Source: a bacterium HR20 (GTDB lineage: Bacteria; Bacteroidota; Ignavibacteria; Kapaibacteriales; NICIL-2). Taken from it: a DNA stretch of 5,187 nucleotides. The notes under the pieces were generated by a model. The model ran no database searches, was not told the DNA's origin, and saw nothing but the letters and a program-made list of their open reading frames with translations. The DNA is taken from NCBI GenBank assembly GCA_002898675.1, contig BEHW01000121.1:1-5187 (forward strand), in the 5' to 3' direction. The translations under genes were made by a program, and so were the position numbers. Every line of letters starts with the position of its first letter. The stretch's first letter is position 1. Of this stretch, positions 4,866 through 5,187 are shown one piece after another.

Positions 4866-5187
4866 TTAGCGCACGATCGTCAGCGGCTGACGCACGAGCA
4901 TCTCGCCTTGGCGCACCACCACCGTGTACACGCCCGCCGGCAAGCCGCTCACATCCAACCGATACCCAAACGGCTGCACCGCAGCACTCGCCGCAACCAC
5001 CCGACCGAGCAGGTCCACAACCTCCACCGCGTACTGGCCACTGCCGCGAATGTCCACCATCACCTCCCCATCGGCAGGCTGCGGATGCACCTCCACGCTG
5101 AACCCGTCAGGCTCGCCTCCCAACACCACCGACCGACTCCACGCAATGCTCCCATCGCGGCTGACCATCCCTACGCGGTACTCGTAG
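4866..5187 (-). CDS. C-terminal end of a T9SS cargo protein (start beyond the window)
   Basis: On the minus strand the frame is open from the right window edge, reading YEYRVGMVSRDGSIAWSRSVVL and ending at TAA (4868-4866). An ATG at 5168 is in frame, but the coding pattern continues past it to the edge, so it is not the start. The first part looks like the last strands of a fibronectin- or Ig-like domain. The rest, from VHPQPADGEV through VEVVDLLGRVV to LPAGVYTVVVRQGE and LTIVR, is a type A T9SS C-terminal sorting domain, which directs proteins across the outer membrane and is usually removed there. The body of the protein, and so its function, lies outside the window. It converges with the sigma-like gene, with the hairpin at 4810-4840 between them. 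This domain is GC-rich, unlike the tail of the protease at 1491-2678, so the two are not recent copies of each other. Confidence 0.85.
   Translation of the reverse strand, partial: YEYRVGMVSRDGSIAWSRSVVLGGEPDGFSVEVHPQPADGEVMVDIRGSGQYAVEVVDLLGRVVAASAAVQPFGYRLDVSGLPAGVYTVVVRQGEMLVRQPLTIVR

Noticed and set aside
4799..5101. Plus-strand frame starting at GTG 4799 (MKKKRG...).
   Set aside because: It runs through the terminator hairpin and antisense to the T9SS domain. Its Pro/Arg-rich composition is typical of a shadow frame.
1..5187. CRISPR arrays, tRNA or rRNA genes.
   Set aside because: No short regularly spaced repeats, cloverleaf-like segments or rRNA signature sequences were seen on either strand.

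Overview
The window reads as chromosomal DNA from a type IX secretion (T9SS) bacterium, i.e. the Bacteroidota/Chlorobi (FCB) group. Two separate proteins end in a recognisable T9SS type A C-terminal sorting domain (the YDLLGR / DLLGR ... PG(I/V)Y pattern). Base composition is moderately GC-rich for that group, which would fit a Kapabacteria- or Ignavibacteria-like lineage better than a typical low-GC Bacteroidetes. That finer placement is inference only.

Layout, left to right. (1) 1-1086 (+): the 3' part of prfB (release factor 2), entering from the left edge. It contains a classic programmed +1 frameshift site at 39-54, so the gene is read in two frames joined at 50/52. (2) 1106-1396: a direct repeat, differing at only 2 of 291 positions from 3828-4118. 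It is the severed C-terminal coding end of the secreted-protein gene found further right, with that gene's stop codon and the next gene's ribosome-binding site and first two codons. (3) 1391-1486: a possible 31-codon leader ORF started by that transplanted start site. (4) 1491-2678 (+): a cysteine-rich secreted metalloprotease with a metzincin zinc site and a T9SS tail. (5) 2679-3063: 385 bases with no convincing gene and one doubtful ORF. (6) 3064-4107 (+): a secreted protein of unknown family, the full-length parent of the fragment. (7) 4113-4802 (+): a basic protein with divergent sigma-70-like regions 2 and 4, five bases after the previous stop. (8) 4810-4840: a strong hairpin terminator between convergent genes. 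(9) 4866-5187 (-): the C-terminal end of another T9SS cargo protein, leaving by the right edge.

PrfB is housekeeping. The remainder is an accessory-looking, envelope/secretion-directed cluster: an exported protease, an exported protein of unknown function cotranscribed with a putative regulator, and a further surface or secreted protein. The most unusual feature is structural: the protease gene and most of the unknown secreted-protein gene lie between two nearly identical direct repeats 2722 bp apart. Recombination between them would leave prfB, the fragment, and an intact start for the sigma-like gene. This could reflect recent duplication, gene conversion or recombinational insertion, or it could be an assembly join at a repeat.
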